64,000 nt of DNA from Peromyscus leucopus (GCF_004664715.2 NC_051068.1:55624953-55688952); one strand, 5' to 3'; counted from the first letter of the stretch, positions 32,118 to 43,999 are shown. A program made the numbers and translations. Notes: generated by a model not told the origin, from the letters alone.

Positions 32118-34108
32118 ACTTAAAGTTCTTGTCATACAGGTCTTTCACTTATTTGGTTAGTGTTACCCCAAGGCATGTTATATTGTTTGTGGCTATTATA
32201 AAGGGTGCTGTTTCTCTGATTTCTTTCTCAGCCCATTTGTCATTTGTATATAGGAGGGGTACTGATTTTTTGAGTTAATCTTGTATCCGGCTACATTACT
32301 GAAGGTGTTTATCAACTATAGGAGTTCCCTGGTAGAATTTTTGGGGTCACTTATGTACACTATCATATCATCTGCAAGTATCAAAACTTTGACTTCCTCC
32401 TTTCTAATTTGTATCCCCTTGATCTCATTTTGTTGTCTTATTGCTCTAGCTAGAACTTCAAGTACTGTATTGAATAGATATGGATAGAGTGGGTTTCTCT
32501 TTGTTTAATTTGATGATGGCTGTCAGCTTGCTGTATATTGCTTTTATTATGTTTAGGTGTGCTCCTTGCATCCCTGATCTCTCCAAGACCTTTACCATGA
32601 AGGGGTCAAATGGTTGAAAAACATTTAAGGAATTGCTCAACATCCCTAGTCCTTAGGGAAATGCAAATCAAAATGACTCTGAGATACCATCTTATACCTG
32701 TCAGAATGGCTAAGATTAAAAACACTAATGACAGCTTATATTGGAAAGGATGTGGTGTAAGGAGAACACTCCTCACCTGCTGGTGGGAGCGCAAAGTTGT
32801 ACAGCCATTTTGGAAATTAGTATGACAGTTTCTTAGCAAATTGGGAATAAATCTACTTCAAAACCTAATGATACCACTCTTGGACATATACCCAAAGGAT
32901 GTTCAATCATACCAACAGGGACACTTGCTCAACTATGTTCATAGCAGCATTATTCATAATAGTCAGAACCTAGAAACAACCTAGATGCCCCTCAACCAAA
33001 GAATGGATAAGGAAAATACAGTACATGTACACAATGGAGTATTACTCAGAGGTTAAAAAAATAAACAAACAAACAAACAATGACATCATGAAATTTGCAG
33101 GCAAATGGTTGAAACTAGAAAAAAAATCTTTCTGAGTGAGGTAACCCAGACACAGAAAAACAAACACAATATGTACTCACTAATAAGTAGATAGTAGATA
33201 TAAAGCAAAGGATAAATACAAGCTACAGTCCACAGCATTAGATAAACTAGGTAACAAGGAGGACCTTAAGAGCAACACATGGATCACCCTGGGAAGGGGA
33301 AATAGATGTAGGGGCATGCAGAGGGGAGGTGATGTGGAATAGAAACATGAGGGATCAGGATGGTCAAGAGGGAGAGCAATGAAAGAGATATCTTGATAGA
33401 GGGTACCATTATGGGGTTAGGAAGAAACCTGATGCCAGGGAAATTCCCAGGAATCCACAAGGATGACCCCAGCTATCCTAGCAATAGTGGAGAGGGTGCT
33501 TGACCTGGCCTTCTCCTGTAATCAGATTGGTGACTACCATAATTGTCATCATAGAACCTTCATCCATTAACTGATGGAAGCAGATGCAGAGATTCACAGC
33601 CAAGAGTCCAGTTGAAGAGAGGCAGGAGGGATTATATAAGCAAGGGGGGTTCAGGATCATGATGGGGAAACCCACAGAGACAGCAGACCAAGCTCATGAG
33701 ATCTTACAGACTATAGACTGTCAGCTAGGAAACATGCATGGGACCGACCTTGGCCCTCTGCATGTGGGTGACAGTTGTGTAACTTGGTCTGTATGTATGT
33801 CCCCAGGCAGTGGTACCAGGATCTGTCCCCAGCACATGAGCTGGCTTTTTGGAACCTACTCCCTATGGTGGAATGCCTTGTTCAGCTTTGATGCAAGTGG
33901 GGAGGAAATTTGTCCTGCCTCAACTTGATATGCCATGTTTTGTTGACTCCCATGGGAGGTCTTACTTTTTCTGAGAAGTGGATGGGGGCAGGCCAGGGGG
34001 GAGCTAGAAAGGAGGTTGGAGGAGAGAACTGGAGCAGACGAGGGAGGGGAAACTTGTTTGCATGTAAAATGAATTTTTTAAAAATTAATAAAGAAAAGAA
34101 TGTTTTAG

Positions 34109-35640
34109 ATGCCTGTAGATAAGTTTGGAAGCTATAAAATTGAGGAAAACAGTGTGTGACTTCTAAAAGCAAACGTCTTCTATAAAAAGATTATTTATAA
34201 CTGCTTTGCCGTGAAGGATAACAAGAATTGAATTACAAGTGGCATGTGTAGCTTATAAAAGCAGCCAGAGGCCCTGTTATCATAAAAGGTTAGGAACCAG
34301 TAGGATAAAAAAAAAACCAAAAAAGAAGGAACACAATTACAATTTGAAAGCATTTGAAAGGTAAATGTTTGCTTGCACTTGCAAGGTCATCACATTGTGA
34401 AATGGGAGAAGAGCTGGCAGGAGCTTTCTTCACCAGCTACTGCTCATCTATTAGCTACTCAGATCAGTTTTAGGGTACCCAGCACAATGCTATGCACAAA
34501 TTTTCATGAGAATAGGTTCTGACCTTATGAAGGTGATTTATGCTTTATAAAAAAATTACTAAGAAAAAACCTACAGTCCATAGACAATCACTAAATAGTG
34601 TGCTCAAAGCCCAAATGTAACCAAGTTTCCAGAAAAGTAATAATCATTAGAAGTCTCAGGGAGAGCTAATGAGATTGCCTTTAAGCTAAGATCTGTCCTT
34701 TATTCTAATGATTTGCTCAAGTGGCTTTTATTAAAAGAGATTTTGGCATATGAAAACAAGTTGCATTAAACTAATCAGTAAATATAAATGAAAACAGCAC
34801 TCTTATAACTAAATAGCCATTTTAAGGAGTTATCTGTCCAAAATCTCCATGGTAAATTATTTTAAAAGAAGACAGTTCAACTATCAAACAAAAATATCAA
34901 TAATGTTTACCACTTCTGCTTTTGCCAGGAATTTAACAGCCCTGCATGAGCAGCCATGGATCCAGCTCCTTCCCACTCAGGAAAGTATAACTGTAATGGG
35001 GATGGATATTCATTCAGTGACTGACAGGGTCTCTGCTTTGGGGGAGATCATAGTTTAAGTCAAAGCATGACTAGCACAGGTAGAAAGGAAAAAAATAAAT
35101 ATGTTCCCTCTTTTTTCCAAATCAGGTGCTCAATACACTTCTGACACAGTGTCTAGTAGTTTAAGTCCAGAAGAAGAAGGAGAAAGAAGAGGAGCAGGAG
35201 GAGAAGGTGGAGGACAAAGAGAGGGAGAATGACGTGGATGAAGGAAGCTCAAGAAGATCAGCTGGGCTTCACACAGGAAGCAAGAAAGGAAATTAGCTTA
35301 GATCAGAATGGGCAAAAAGGCCAAATTCTTAATGAAAAGTCAACAATGGAACACTGTGTAGGAACATGTGAGCTCCCAAAAGTCCACAGAATAAATATCA
35401 TGCTTATTCTACAATTTCAAACTTATGTAATGACAAGTGAGTTGAAAGACCATCTTAAAGGAATATACACACGTGACAAACTAGACCGTGAAAGATAGGA
35501 TTTCTTTTCACAGGATAAATTATGTTCTTTGAATTATCTAAGAATATTGAATGACTTTCTATAAAGAGTAGGAGCCCTTTTTCAGAAAAGATTACTATTT
35601 ATTTATGCCCAAAGATAATATTTAAAAGCTGGCTATGAGT
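34109..35640. other. Unassigned sequence with a purine-rich tract
   Basis: No gene recognised. A GA-rich, GAA/GGA-type tract runs at about 35168-35232. The open frame at 35229-35498 (89 codons) lies just after it and shows no domain. Confidence 0.45.
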
Positions 35641-35649
35641 CATATATTT

Positions 35650-36260
35650 TGATAGAGAACCTGCCAATGCCACTTTACTAAACCAGCATAATCCTTAACT
35701 ATTTTCTAAATATTTGTCTTTATACCCACAAATACATGTACTTCTTACCCCTAATCAAAATAAAATTAAATTAAAATTAAAGTCTTCTGGCAACAGACAG
35801 AGACCATTACTGAAAACCACAACCAGTTGAAATGCAGAATTGTAGAACCCAGTCCCAGCGGATACATCTATAACACAACTCTCCCAGCTACGTTTCAGGG
35901 AACATGGCTGAGGAGGGGGTAGAAAGATTATTAAGATCATAGCTTAGAAGATCAAAGAGCTTGCTGTGAGACTGTGTCTCCTAGTAATGTCAGAAGCTAC
36001 ATCCAAAAAGTCTCCCCGACATGTCTGCCTGAGCAGGAATTGAACAAGGCCAAGAAAAATAGACATGCTAAAGTAAATGAGAGAAAGACCACAGTGCCTC
36101 TACCCTCTGCAACGAACCACGGGCAACTAAGGAATGCTAAAAAGAAGGAGAAATAGTCTTCCTCAGGGAAGAACACACCAATTGGGTGTCCAATACCAAA
36201 GGGTCAGTCCTGAAAACATATGAACAAGTAAGACTGTATAGGGTGCATTTATGTATTTAG

Positions 36261-36306
<46 letters not shown>

Positions 36307-36322
36307 AACACAAATTGCTAAA
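35650..36322 (+). mobile_element. LINE-1 3' UTR, left part
   Basis: This sense L1 3' UTR has the same motif order as 7030-7266 plus 10229-10775, including CTAAATATTTG, the CCACAACC...AATGCAGAATT-type stretch and GCTTGCTGTGAGACTGTGTC. It ends in an AT repeat at 36263-36302. The L1 resumes at 36842 after a composite repeat and again at 39864 after an LTR element. Confidence 0.7.
36263..36302 (+). repeat. (AT)n microsatellite
   Basis: Perfect AT repeat of 40 bp inside the L1 3' UTR, at the position where the 10.6-kb copy has TG repeats. Confidence 0.95.
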
Positions 36323-36841
36323 TGTTCTTTTAATAAAAAAAAACAGAGCCAGATATTGGGATAAAAGCTGAAAGATCAGAGAGACAAAGAAACAAGCCTC
36401 TGCCATGTCTCACCTCAGCAACTCCACACATCCTCTGACTGAAATCCTCTGAGTCCTCCCCTGAAAGGCTGGAGCCAAAAAAGCCTCTAGCTGAAAGGGA
36501 CACTACTGCTGAAAAGTCTTTAGTTCCTGTCTCCTCATGCCTTACATACCTTTCTCTGTCCAGCCATCGCTTCCTGGGATTAAGGCCTGTGTGCTTCCAA
36601 GTACTAGGATTAAAGGTGTGTGCCTCCACTGCCTGGCTCTGTTTTCTCTCCTAGACTGAGTCAATCTCATATAGTCCAGGGTAGCTTTGAACTCACAGAG
36701 ATCCAGACAGATCTCTGCCTCCCAAGTGCTAGGATTAAAGGTGTGTGCCACCGCTGCCTGGCTTCTATGTTTAATCTAGTGGCTTATTCTGTTCTCTGAT
36801 TTTCAGGCAAATTTTATTAGGGTATACAATGTATCACCACA
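36323..36841 (-). mobile_element. Composite repeat with antisense B1-like core
   Basis: It starts TG and ends CACCACA on the plus strand, with poly-A-like AATAAA near the left end. The middle carries B1-type sequence in reverse (CTCCCAAGTGCTAGGATTAA and the related earlier phrase AGTACTAGGATTAAAGG). The right end has CAGGCAAATTTTATTAGGG. A second copy with the same order lies at 49610-50044. It splits the L1 3' UTR. I cannot name the family; an LTR that absorbed a B1 is one possibility. Confidence 0.6.
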
Positions 36842-36951
36842 TATATTTGTAGCAATTAATGAAAAAAAGTGGCCACAAATTTGAAAGAGACCAAAGAGGG
36901 GTATATAGAAGAGTTTGGAGGGAGGAAAAGCGAGGAGAAATGATGTATTTA
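36842..36951 (+). mobile_element. LINE-1 3' UTR, middle part
   Basis: It carries the GGCCACAAATTTGAA and GGAGGGAGGAAAAGCG phrases of the L1 end and then stops at the mys-like LTR. The L1 tail continues at 39864. Confidence 0.75.
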
Positions 36952-37300
36952 TGCTGTGGATATTGCTCTGTATAAATAAAACACTGACTGGCCAGTAGCC
37001 AGGCAGGAAGTATAGGCGGGACAAGGAGAGAGGAGAATTCTGGGAAGTGGAAGGCTGAGTCAGAGAGATGCTGCCAGCTGACACCATGAGAAGATGTTAA
37101 GATACCAGTAAGCTATGAGCCACGTGGCAACTTATAGATTAATAGAAATCAGTTAATTTAAGATATAAGAAGAGCTAGCTAGAAGCCTGAGCCATTAGAC
37201 CAAACAGTTTAAATAATATAAGCGTCTGTTGTTTATTTTATAAGTGGGCTGCAGGACTGCCTGGGCTTGGCGGGAGCTGGAGAGAAACTCTCCAGCTACA
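36952..37300 (+). repeat. mys-like 5' LTR
   Basis: Begins TGCTGTGGATATTG and ends CTCTCCAGCTACA. It contains TATAAATAAA at 36971-36980, which may act as TATA box or poly(A) signal. Confidence 0.88.
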
Positions 37301-37302
37301 AA

Positions 37303-37320
37303 TGGTGCCCAACGGGTTAG
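37303..37320 (+). promoter_or_regulatory. Lysine-type primer binding site, diverged
   Basis: TGGTGCCCAACGGGTTAG follows the LTR after two bases. The first dozen bases match a tRNA-Lys(1,2) primer site except for one base. The remainder is diverged, by mutation or because another tRNA was used. Confidence 0.65.
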
Positions 37321-37893
37321 CAAGAGTTTCCACCTAAAAGCTGAGAAAGAAGATTCCAAAATGGAGCTAAAAACATCTTCCTAGTTATCTCTCTCAAGTT
37401 AGCAGCAGCCTGCAGGTTTGAGCCACTATGACAGGTTCCTGGTGCGAGCTTGACCTGCAGTATGGTGGGAATGAGGCATCTGCAAGCGGCACATTACATA
37501 GTGGATTTAGCCTTTGCTTGTACAAAAAAAAAAAAAAAAAAAGTTTCTGGCTACACACTGCTTTGATAGAACTGCTTCTGATAGTTGATGGTACACATGT
37601 CTCCAGACCCAGAGCTGGTGGTAAACATACCACCGCCATGTTGTGAAGCTGACATGAATGGAGCCAACAGCCACAGCGGCCGTTACAGTCTTAGAAATGC
37701 TGCAGTTTAAAGCAATAAGTTCACAATAAGACAGATTCAGATGTAATAGTTTACAATGTGTGTAAAATATACGTAGGCTTGAAAGAGACAAAAAGGTAAT
37801 ATATACAGTTATATAAAGAAATAGATAGTTTTAAAAAAAAATAAAGTCTTTAAAGAGATAGTAAAGGTATTATAAAAATTAAGCCACGTAAAG

Positions 37894-38172
37894 ATGGATA
37901 TTACACAGAGAATCTGGATTGTGTTGTCTTTGGGATTTTTAACTGAAGAGAGACATTTGATTATAAAGGCAGCAGAGTTAAACCAATATGTATATTTTAA
38001 AGGTACCTTGACTTCAGAGTTTGGATCTAAGGATATGTTGCTTTGGAAAGGAGGCTCTGCTTTTGTTTCCACAGAAAGCCATAGGCTATGGATTTGTTCC
38101 AGATTAAGATACATCAGGTTTGACCAGCCAAGAACCCCTGAAAGGTCTCTGATGACACCATGGCCCAGATGA
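37894..38172 (+). pseudogene. Possible integrase C-terminal remnant of the mys-like element
   Basis: A 92-codon frame contains GFLTEERHLIIKAAELNQYV, then WKGGSAFVSTESHRLWICSR and YIRFDQP. The W-x-G-G-x-A-V...LW-x-x-S-R pattern resembles the SH3-like DNA-binding end of class II retroviral integrases. No other pol domain is visible in the 2.2-kb interior. The assignment rests on pattern only. Confidence 0.4.
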
Positions 38173-39489
38173 TCCAACATCCAGATCAGATTCAAGGCAA
38201 CTGGCTCAGATAATACACCCTCACAGACTACTCCATAATCCTAAAATTTTCTTTGTGTCCCCATAACATACAGCACCCCCCCCCTCCAGCAGGAAGTAGT
38301 AAGAGAAGCTACGCCCAAATTCCCAAATATACCAAGCTGGCTTTGGAGATGGAACTGGCTCACTCCTTCTCTAAACCCAAACCAAAAAAAAAAAAAACCT
38401 AAAAAAAAAAAAAAAAAGGTTGAGAGATTCTTTTGTCCCATATCAGAAGAGCCTTCTGGTGTGGGACAGAGAAAAACCAATGTTTTATTTAAATCAGATT
38501 GATTATAAACACAATATCTTTCTAAAGAAAAGGGGATAGTTTAGATATGATAGGATGAAAGGGTAGATTAATGAACCTACTTTTAAAGAGCAACAACTTG
38601 TTTGAAATGTTTTACATTGGTATAGATTTTAGTTTATTGATACAAATTTAAAGTTAATTTTGTTATACTGTATGTGTATTTTTACTCTTCTTTAAGATAT
38701 TATGTTTATACAACTCATTTAAATTGTAATGGAACAATTAGTCATCTATGATAATCATACTTGTAGCCATGTTAGTTAAGTTTTCTAGGTATACATAGAT
38801 ATAATAATTAGGAAGGTAATCTTCAAACACTTCAAAGACCTACAGAATATGGCATTTAAAATGTTATAAAAATTTAGACTTTCTGGACAATTATACATGT
38901 CTGCTCCTGGTAGCACTGATATACTTCAGAGAGGAAGATGGGCATTGAAGACACTCCATATGGAGTTTATCTTCACCTTGGCAAAAATAGCCATTTGGGC
39001 AAGAAACTGTTCTTGCCTAGACTGCTTGATCAACTGGACATGCAGGACCCATAGGAAGATGACCACTGAACTTTGCTTGGTGAAATAGTCCTTCAGGTTC
39101 CTGCCAGACATTCTACAGGACACAGAGAGAAATGACTGAGAGACTCTAAGCCTGTGGGCTGAAGACAGATGCCCCAACTTTACAAAGGAACATTAGGTGA
39201 CTGTGCAGGCTGCCAGCTGTCTCTCTCTACCCTGCAAGACTCCCAAAAGTTGCTTGATCCTTCTCCCATTTCTCAGGTAATAGTATATCCTTCTGGGGCC
39301 TTTGATGTAGTTGAAGACTAGAGTTATAATTTCCTCAGTTATTATAAAAGATAAGTTAGATATAAAACCTTAGACTCACAAATATAAGATAGATAGGATA
39401 TCTTCATTAATATTGTAACTGTAATTCTTGCTTGATAATTGTTTTGTTATATGTAATTTTACTATGTGAAAGTTAAAACCTTCCTTTTT

Positions 39490-39513
39490 GAAAAAGAAAA
39501 AGAAAAGGGGAAG
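39490..39513 (+). promoter_or_regulatory. mys-like polypurine tract
   Basis: A 24-base all-purine run with AAAAGAAAAGGGGAAG at its end stands directly before the 3' LTR, as needed for plus-strand priming. Confidence 0.85.
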
Positions 39514-39863
39514 TGCAGTGGATATTGCTCTGTATAAATAAAACACTGATTGGCCAGTAGCCAGGCAGGAAGTATAGGCGGGACAAGGAGAGAGGAGAAT
39601 TCTGGGAAGTGGAAGGCTGAGTCTGAGAGACACTGCCAGCTGCCACCATGAGAAGATGTTAAGATGTGGGTAAGCCACGAGCCATGTGGCAACTTATAGA
39701 TTAATAGAAATCAGTTAATTTAAGATGTAAGAACAGCTAGCTAGAAGCCTGAGCCATTTGGCCAAACAGTTTGAATAATATAAGATTCTGTGTGTTTATT
39801 TTATAAGTGGGCTGCAGGACTGCCTGGGCTTGGCAGGAGCTGGAGAGAAACTCTCCAGGTACA
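39514..39863 (+). repeat. mys-like 3' LTR
   Basis: Begins TGCAGTGGATATTG and ends CTCCAGGTACA. It has a CCAAT-type TGATTGGCCAG at about 39547. The L1 tail resumes right after it at 39864-39895. Confidence 0.88.
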
Positions 39864-39912
39864 CAATTATATTATAATCTCAAAAAAACTAAATAAATAA
39901 TTTTTTATTTAA

Positions 39913-39990
39913 AACCTGGCTATGTTGCAGCTCGGTGACAGAGTACTTATCCAGGAGGCATTGAGCTCAAGATTCCATCTTCAGTGTGAT
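39913..39990 (+). mobile_element. ID-like SINE, diverged
   Basis: GCAGCTCGGTGACAGAGTAC, then TTGAGCTCAAGATTCCATC, fits the A/B box spacing of the ID family. The copy is old. Confidence 0.5.
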
Positions 39991-39999
39991 TTTTCTAAA

Positions 40000-42600
40000 A
40001 AGTAGGATCCATTCTGACAGGTATAGAACCATATTTTTAAAATTAAAAAAAAAGAGAGAGAGAAAATATATAATGGGAAGTCATCGAAGCCAGTGGATGA
40101 CTCTTATCTTCTACATGCGGCTGTGGACTCCCTCAGTTATATGGATGTTATGTTATAGAAAAGTAGAAATTATGTAGAGTTCCAAAACTACATACAACGT
40201 GACAGTGCTTCTGCCTTAAATGTTCAATATGAAATGAACAGACACGACTCTAGAGGTGCCTTAGGACCACTGTGTATCATAAACTTGCCAAAGTAGCCCT
40301 AACACACTGGCAAACTCCTGCCTTGAAATGATGTGCAGGCCCACAGTCAACAACTGCGAGAAAGGACTGGACAGTCAGGTCACACAAGGTGAGTTATGTA
40401 GGATGAATGACTACAGTTTACATTTGAAGGTGTAGACAAATATTTGCATTTTATTAAGTAAAACAGCTTTGGGCATCAGGGATCATGTAGCCAATTAAAT
40501 ATAATATGTACACTTTCTGTCTCAGGAACCCCAAGGCAGAAACAGATGAAGTTAACACTGTTGTGTATCACTAGTCACATGGGCCTGTGTGTGCCCCTCA
40601 GAAGCCCCAGGAGGCCTGGGAAGCAGGCCATGCTAGTGAGGTAACCCCAGCAGAAGGACTCTTCACACAGTGGGAGCTAACTCTCCAGAGACTCCACCCA
40701 CCCCAAGGCAGCAGAGATGTGGAGGCTCTCAGGCGGGTCCCCTCTAGAATGTAATGTGTTCCTGGTGGGAAGGCGACAGAGGAACAGTGACCTAATAGTT
40801 AACAGACACAGGCCAGGGCTGTGAAACAGTCAGGCTGCATAATGCCATTAATTTTGAAAGTGAGAACATAATTGGCTGCCACTTACCACCTGTGGTTGAT
40901 GTTAGTGCTTCAGTAAGAAAGAAGGGAGAAAAAAAGGCAATGTGGGGCCAGAGATCCTCGGGACTGTGCAGCCTCCAGCTGGGCCCCTTAAAGAGTGTTG
41001 ACATTTTGAAGGCAGACCTCTCCCCGAGGGGTTGCTCCCTCTCAGTTCTAATTTCTCATATCCTCACAGGATGAGACTGTAATTTGCTTACCTCACTTTC
41101 ACCATATTTCAAAAATAGAGAAACCAAACGTGACTTTCTCAGGGCAGCTGAGCTCGCTGCCAGGCTTGTCTTCCATCCGTTTTTCTAACATAAAAGCAGT
41201 GGCTGAGAATAGGGCGGAGACAGTGACAGCAGCAGCTCGGATCTCATTTACTTAGATGAGAAATATGGGCTTCTGGCAGGAAAAGAACATTCTGTCGGAA
41301 TTGTAAGCGTCGGTGCAGTGAAATTTCTTCTCCTTGTGAGTGTAGCTAATGTCACACTCCTATGTTCTCTTGTATGATGGAGAAGGAATCTGAACCTTCC
41401 TCGCTCCAGCCATAATCAAGTCATGATCATCATATATGACATACACTCAAGAAAAGTAGAGTCTAATACATGAAAAACATTCTTGTCTCATGGAAATTAA
41501 TGGCCCACAGCTCGTGAAGTACAGGGGCAGGCAGTCCATAGAAACAATTCTACACATCTGTTACAATTTACAATTAAAATACTTTGATTATTGTACAAGA
41601 TAATTACTTTTTTATCTCTATGCTTCTTGGCCTGGCCACGATTGAACAAACTTCCCAACTCTTTTTCCTCATTCACTGCCCTTCAACCAAAGAGAAAGTT
41701 TACACAGTATTACTATAATATGCAGAGTATGTGTTACATAACTCCCAATATTAATTTATTATTTATCAAAACTGGTCAAGAGTTTCAAAGTAATCAATAT
41801 GAGATACCCTAATTTCTGCCATGAAGAAAATGTTCAGTATATGGTCTTTGTCATCATAATCATCATCTTTATCATTGTCATCACCATTATTCTTAGCATA
41901 CAATGAGGCTTCTTTATATGTCTCCCCAGATGGACCATTGAAGGCAAACATGATACTACCATGTATTTACATAACGTTATTTCTGGAGCATCTGCATTGT
42001 GCAAGGCATCGCAATGTGGATCCGTGAGCGATACCCAGGACAAGCTATTGCAGCACTGGCTTTTCTAAGCTAAGCCATCTGCACAAGTTAATCAGACTCT
42101 GTACCACCTGCTATATGCCGTATAACTGCACTTTAATGCCATATTTAATTTTCCATTAATTGTTTATTTTATGGAGCCACAGAAAGTTTTCCTTATCTTT
42201 TTACAATGTGGAAATTTAATAAAACTTTATTGATCATTTACTAGGTGTGCTGCTTGCGTTTCTATAAATCACAATTGTGTTTGTTGAAAGCAAAGTTTTC
42301 CATGTAGTTATTAGGCTCCATTTATGAATTCTCAAATTTTTTACTAATTAACTAATAATATTTTTATTGACTAATTTCAATGGCTTAGCTATGTGATCAG
42401 TGATCTTTTTATATAACCTTTTCTGGTATTTTAGAATAAAAGAAAAAAGCATGAAGTCATATAACACATTGCTTCTCAACTGAGATGTGAGAATTCCTTT
42501 ATTTGAGACCAAAGTAAATTTCCTGGTGACACCATGGTGAAATTGTAGTGAAATAAGCAACTCCTATGCAAGGCTTTCCATAGATCTTTACATCAAAAAA
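40000..42600. other. Unassigned, repeat-poor sequence
   Basis: This is the longest stretch of the window in which I recognise no SINE, LINE or LTR. No exon-like frame is evident. Part of it (about 41100-41350) is moderately GC-rich. Functional non-coding DNA cannot be judged without an alignment. Confidence 0.4.
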
Positions 42601-42606
42601 ATTAAG

Positions 42607-42835
42607 TGAAGGTCAGGAGAAGTGACTCAGTGGTTAAGAGCACTTACTGCTCTTGCAGAAGATGCTAGTTTGATTTCCAGCACCCACAAGATAGCTAAAA
42701 ACTCTCCACAACTCCACTTCCAGTAGACCCTATATTCTCTTCTTACTTCCACAGGCTCTTGCAGGCACATGGTACCCATACATACAACCAAGCACACATA
42801 TACTCATTAAATAAATAAATATTTGTAAAACACTA
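42607..42835 (+). mobile_element. B2/B3-type SINE
   Basis: GAAGTGACTCAGTGGTTAAG, then AGCACTTACTGCTCTTGCAG and TTTGATTTCCAGCACCCAC, form the tRNA-derived head. The tail ends with AAATAAATAAATA. Confidence 0.8.
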
Positions 42836-43022
42836 AGTGCACTATGAGTCTGGATATTTTCACATGGAGGCCAATAACCCTCATCTCCATCATAGCACTC
42901 AGTTTGAACATAGTCAACTGGTTTCCATCTGACAGAGTAACTAGACAACATATATACATGTGTGCACCACCTTCGTGTGTGTGTACATATATACATATAT
43001 ATATATGTGGGGGGGTGTATAC

Positions 43023-43028
<6 letters not shown>

Positions 43029-43054
<26 letters not shown>
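43029..43054 (+). repeat. (GTAT)n microsatellite
   Basis: About six units of GTAT, preceded by TATA/CATA-rich sequence and a run of G. Confidence 0.9.
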
Positions 43055-43139
43055 ATGAACAGTTCCTCTCTAATACAGAAAGGAAGTTGTGGTTCTACTC
43101 CAACTGCAATCACTAGAATGGAAACTGCACTTCATTTTT

Positions 43140-43300
43140 TGTTTTTGTTTTGTTTTTTTTTTTTTTTTTTGAGTTAGGGTCTTGCTCTTTAAACCAAGCT
43201 GGCCTAGAATTCACTGTATACCTGTCACTGGCCCTCAAACAATAATTCACTTGCCTCAGCCTCTAGAATACTAGGGTGGCAAGCATGAACTACACCTCTC
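43140..43300 (-). mobile_element. B1 SINE, antisense
   Basis: The T-rich start and GTTAGGGTCTTGCTCTTTAA, then CAAGCTGGCCTAGAATTCAC and GCCTCAGCCTCTAGAATAC, are B1 in reverse. The copy is moderately diverged. Confidence 0.7.
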
Positions 43301-43324
43301 AAGTGTACATGTTGACTTTTATTT

Positions 43325-43990
43325 TTCTACTTTTCTTTTATTGAAAATAGATTTTTTTTCATACAATATATTCTGATTATGCTTCCCCTCCCTCAGCTCC
43401 TCCAAGATCCTCTCCTCTTTTCCTCTCATTTACATCCCCACTCTTTCTATCTTTCATTAGAAAATAAACAGACATCTAAAGAATAATTTCAATAAATAAT
43501 ATAAAACAAAAACAAACAAATCAGAAGAGGACAAAACAAACAATAAAAAGGAAAGAGCCAAAGAAAATTAAGAGAAATGCATATAGATGCAGAGACACAC
43601 AGGTTAGTACACATAAGAGTCCCATGAAACAGAAAACAATAAATCACAATATATACACAAAGGACTTCTAAGATAACAACAACAACAACAAAAATGCCCT
43701 GACAAAACATTATGAGACAAAGAACTTCAAAAGATGTGGCTGAGTTCATTTTCTGTTAGCCAGCTACTGCTGGGCATGGAGCCTGCCCTCAGGAGTGGTT
43801 TGTAGCCCCAGTGAGACTCCATTGGAGAAAACTATTTTTCATTTGTGAGTGGTTATCAGTTGGAGCAATCTTCTGCATTAGGGATGGGGGCTTGTGTCCA
43901 CTTTTCTCAGTGCTCGGTTGTGTGGGGTTCCAATCGTACCCCTTTATCCAACAACTTGATTAGGTGTAACCCATTTCTGGTACTGGGAGC
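43325..43990 (-). mobile_element. LINE-1 3' UTR, antisense
   Basis: The reverse complement of this region matches the 3' UTR of the ORF2-lacking L1 (compare CCAGTGAGACTCCATTGGAG here with the complement of 9757-9780). It begins with CTCCCC/T-rich sequence typical of the reversed L1 tail. Confidence 0.65.
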
Positions 43991-43999
43991 TTCATTTGG

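Larger units (their letters stand above)
27013..34108 (+). mobile_element. 5'-inverted LINE-1 (twin-priming form) hosting a provirus
   Basis: The direct repeat AATGTTTTAG at 27013-27022 and 34099-34108 brackets an L1 insertion. From about 27035 to 27232 and from 32114 to about 32605 the sequence is L1 ORF2 in antisense. At about 32605 it switches to L1 ORF2 and 3' UTR in sense, ending in the A-rich tail near 34070-34098. This inverted-then-sense layout with one flanking duplication is the known signature of twin priming. A provirus at 27233-32113 splits the inverted arm. Neither arm has an intact frame. Confidence 0.75.
36952..39863 (+). mobile_element. mys-like two-LTR retroelement, full length
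   Basis: A 2.9-kb element with LTRs of 349 bp (36952-37300) and 350 bp (39514-39863), both of TG...CA form. The flanks, TATTTA before and CAATTA after, differ by one base each from a likely original TAATTA, which also restores the L1 tail sequence between them. A primer site lies 2 bp after the 5' LTR and a polypurine tract directly before the 3' LTR. The LTRs differ at roughly 7 percent of sites, so it is far older than the provirus at 27-32 kb. Size and LTR length fit my recollection of the Peromyscus mys family. The internal 2.2 kb has no intact frame. Confidence 0.85.

Noticed and set aside
35168..35498. Purine-rich tract followed by an 89-codon frame, as a possible exon
   Set aside because: No splice signals or domain. 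The tract is simple-sequence-like.
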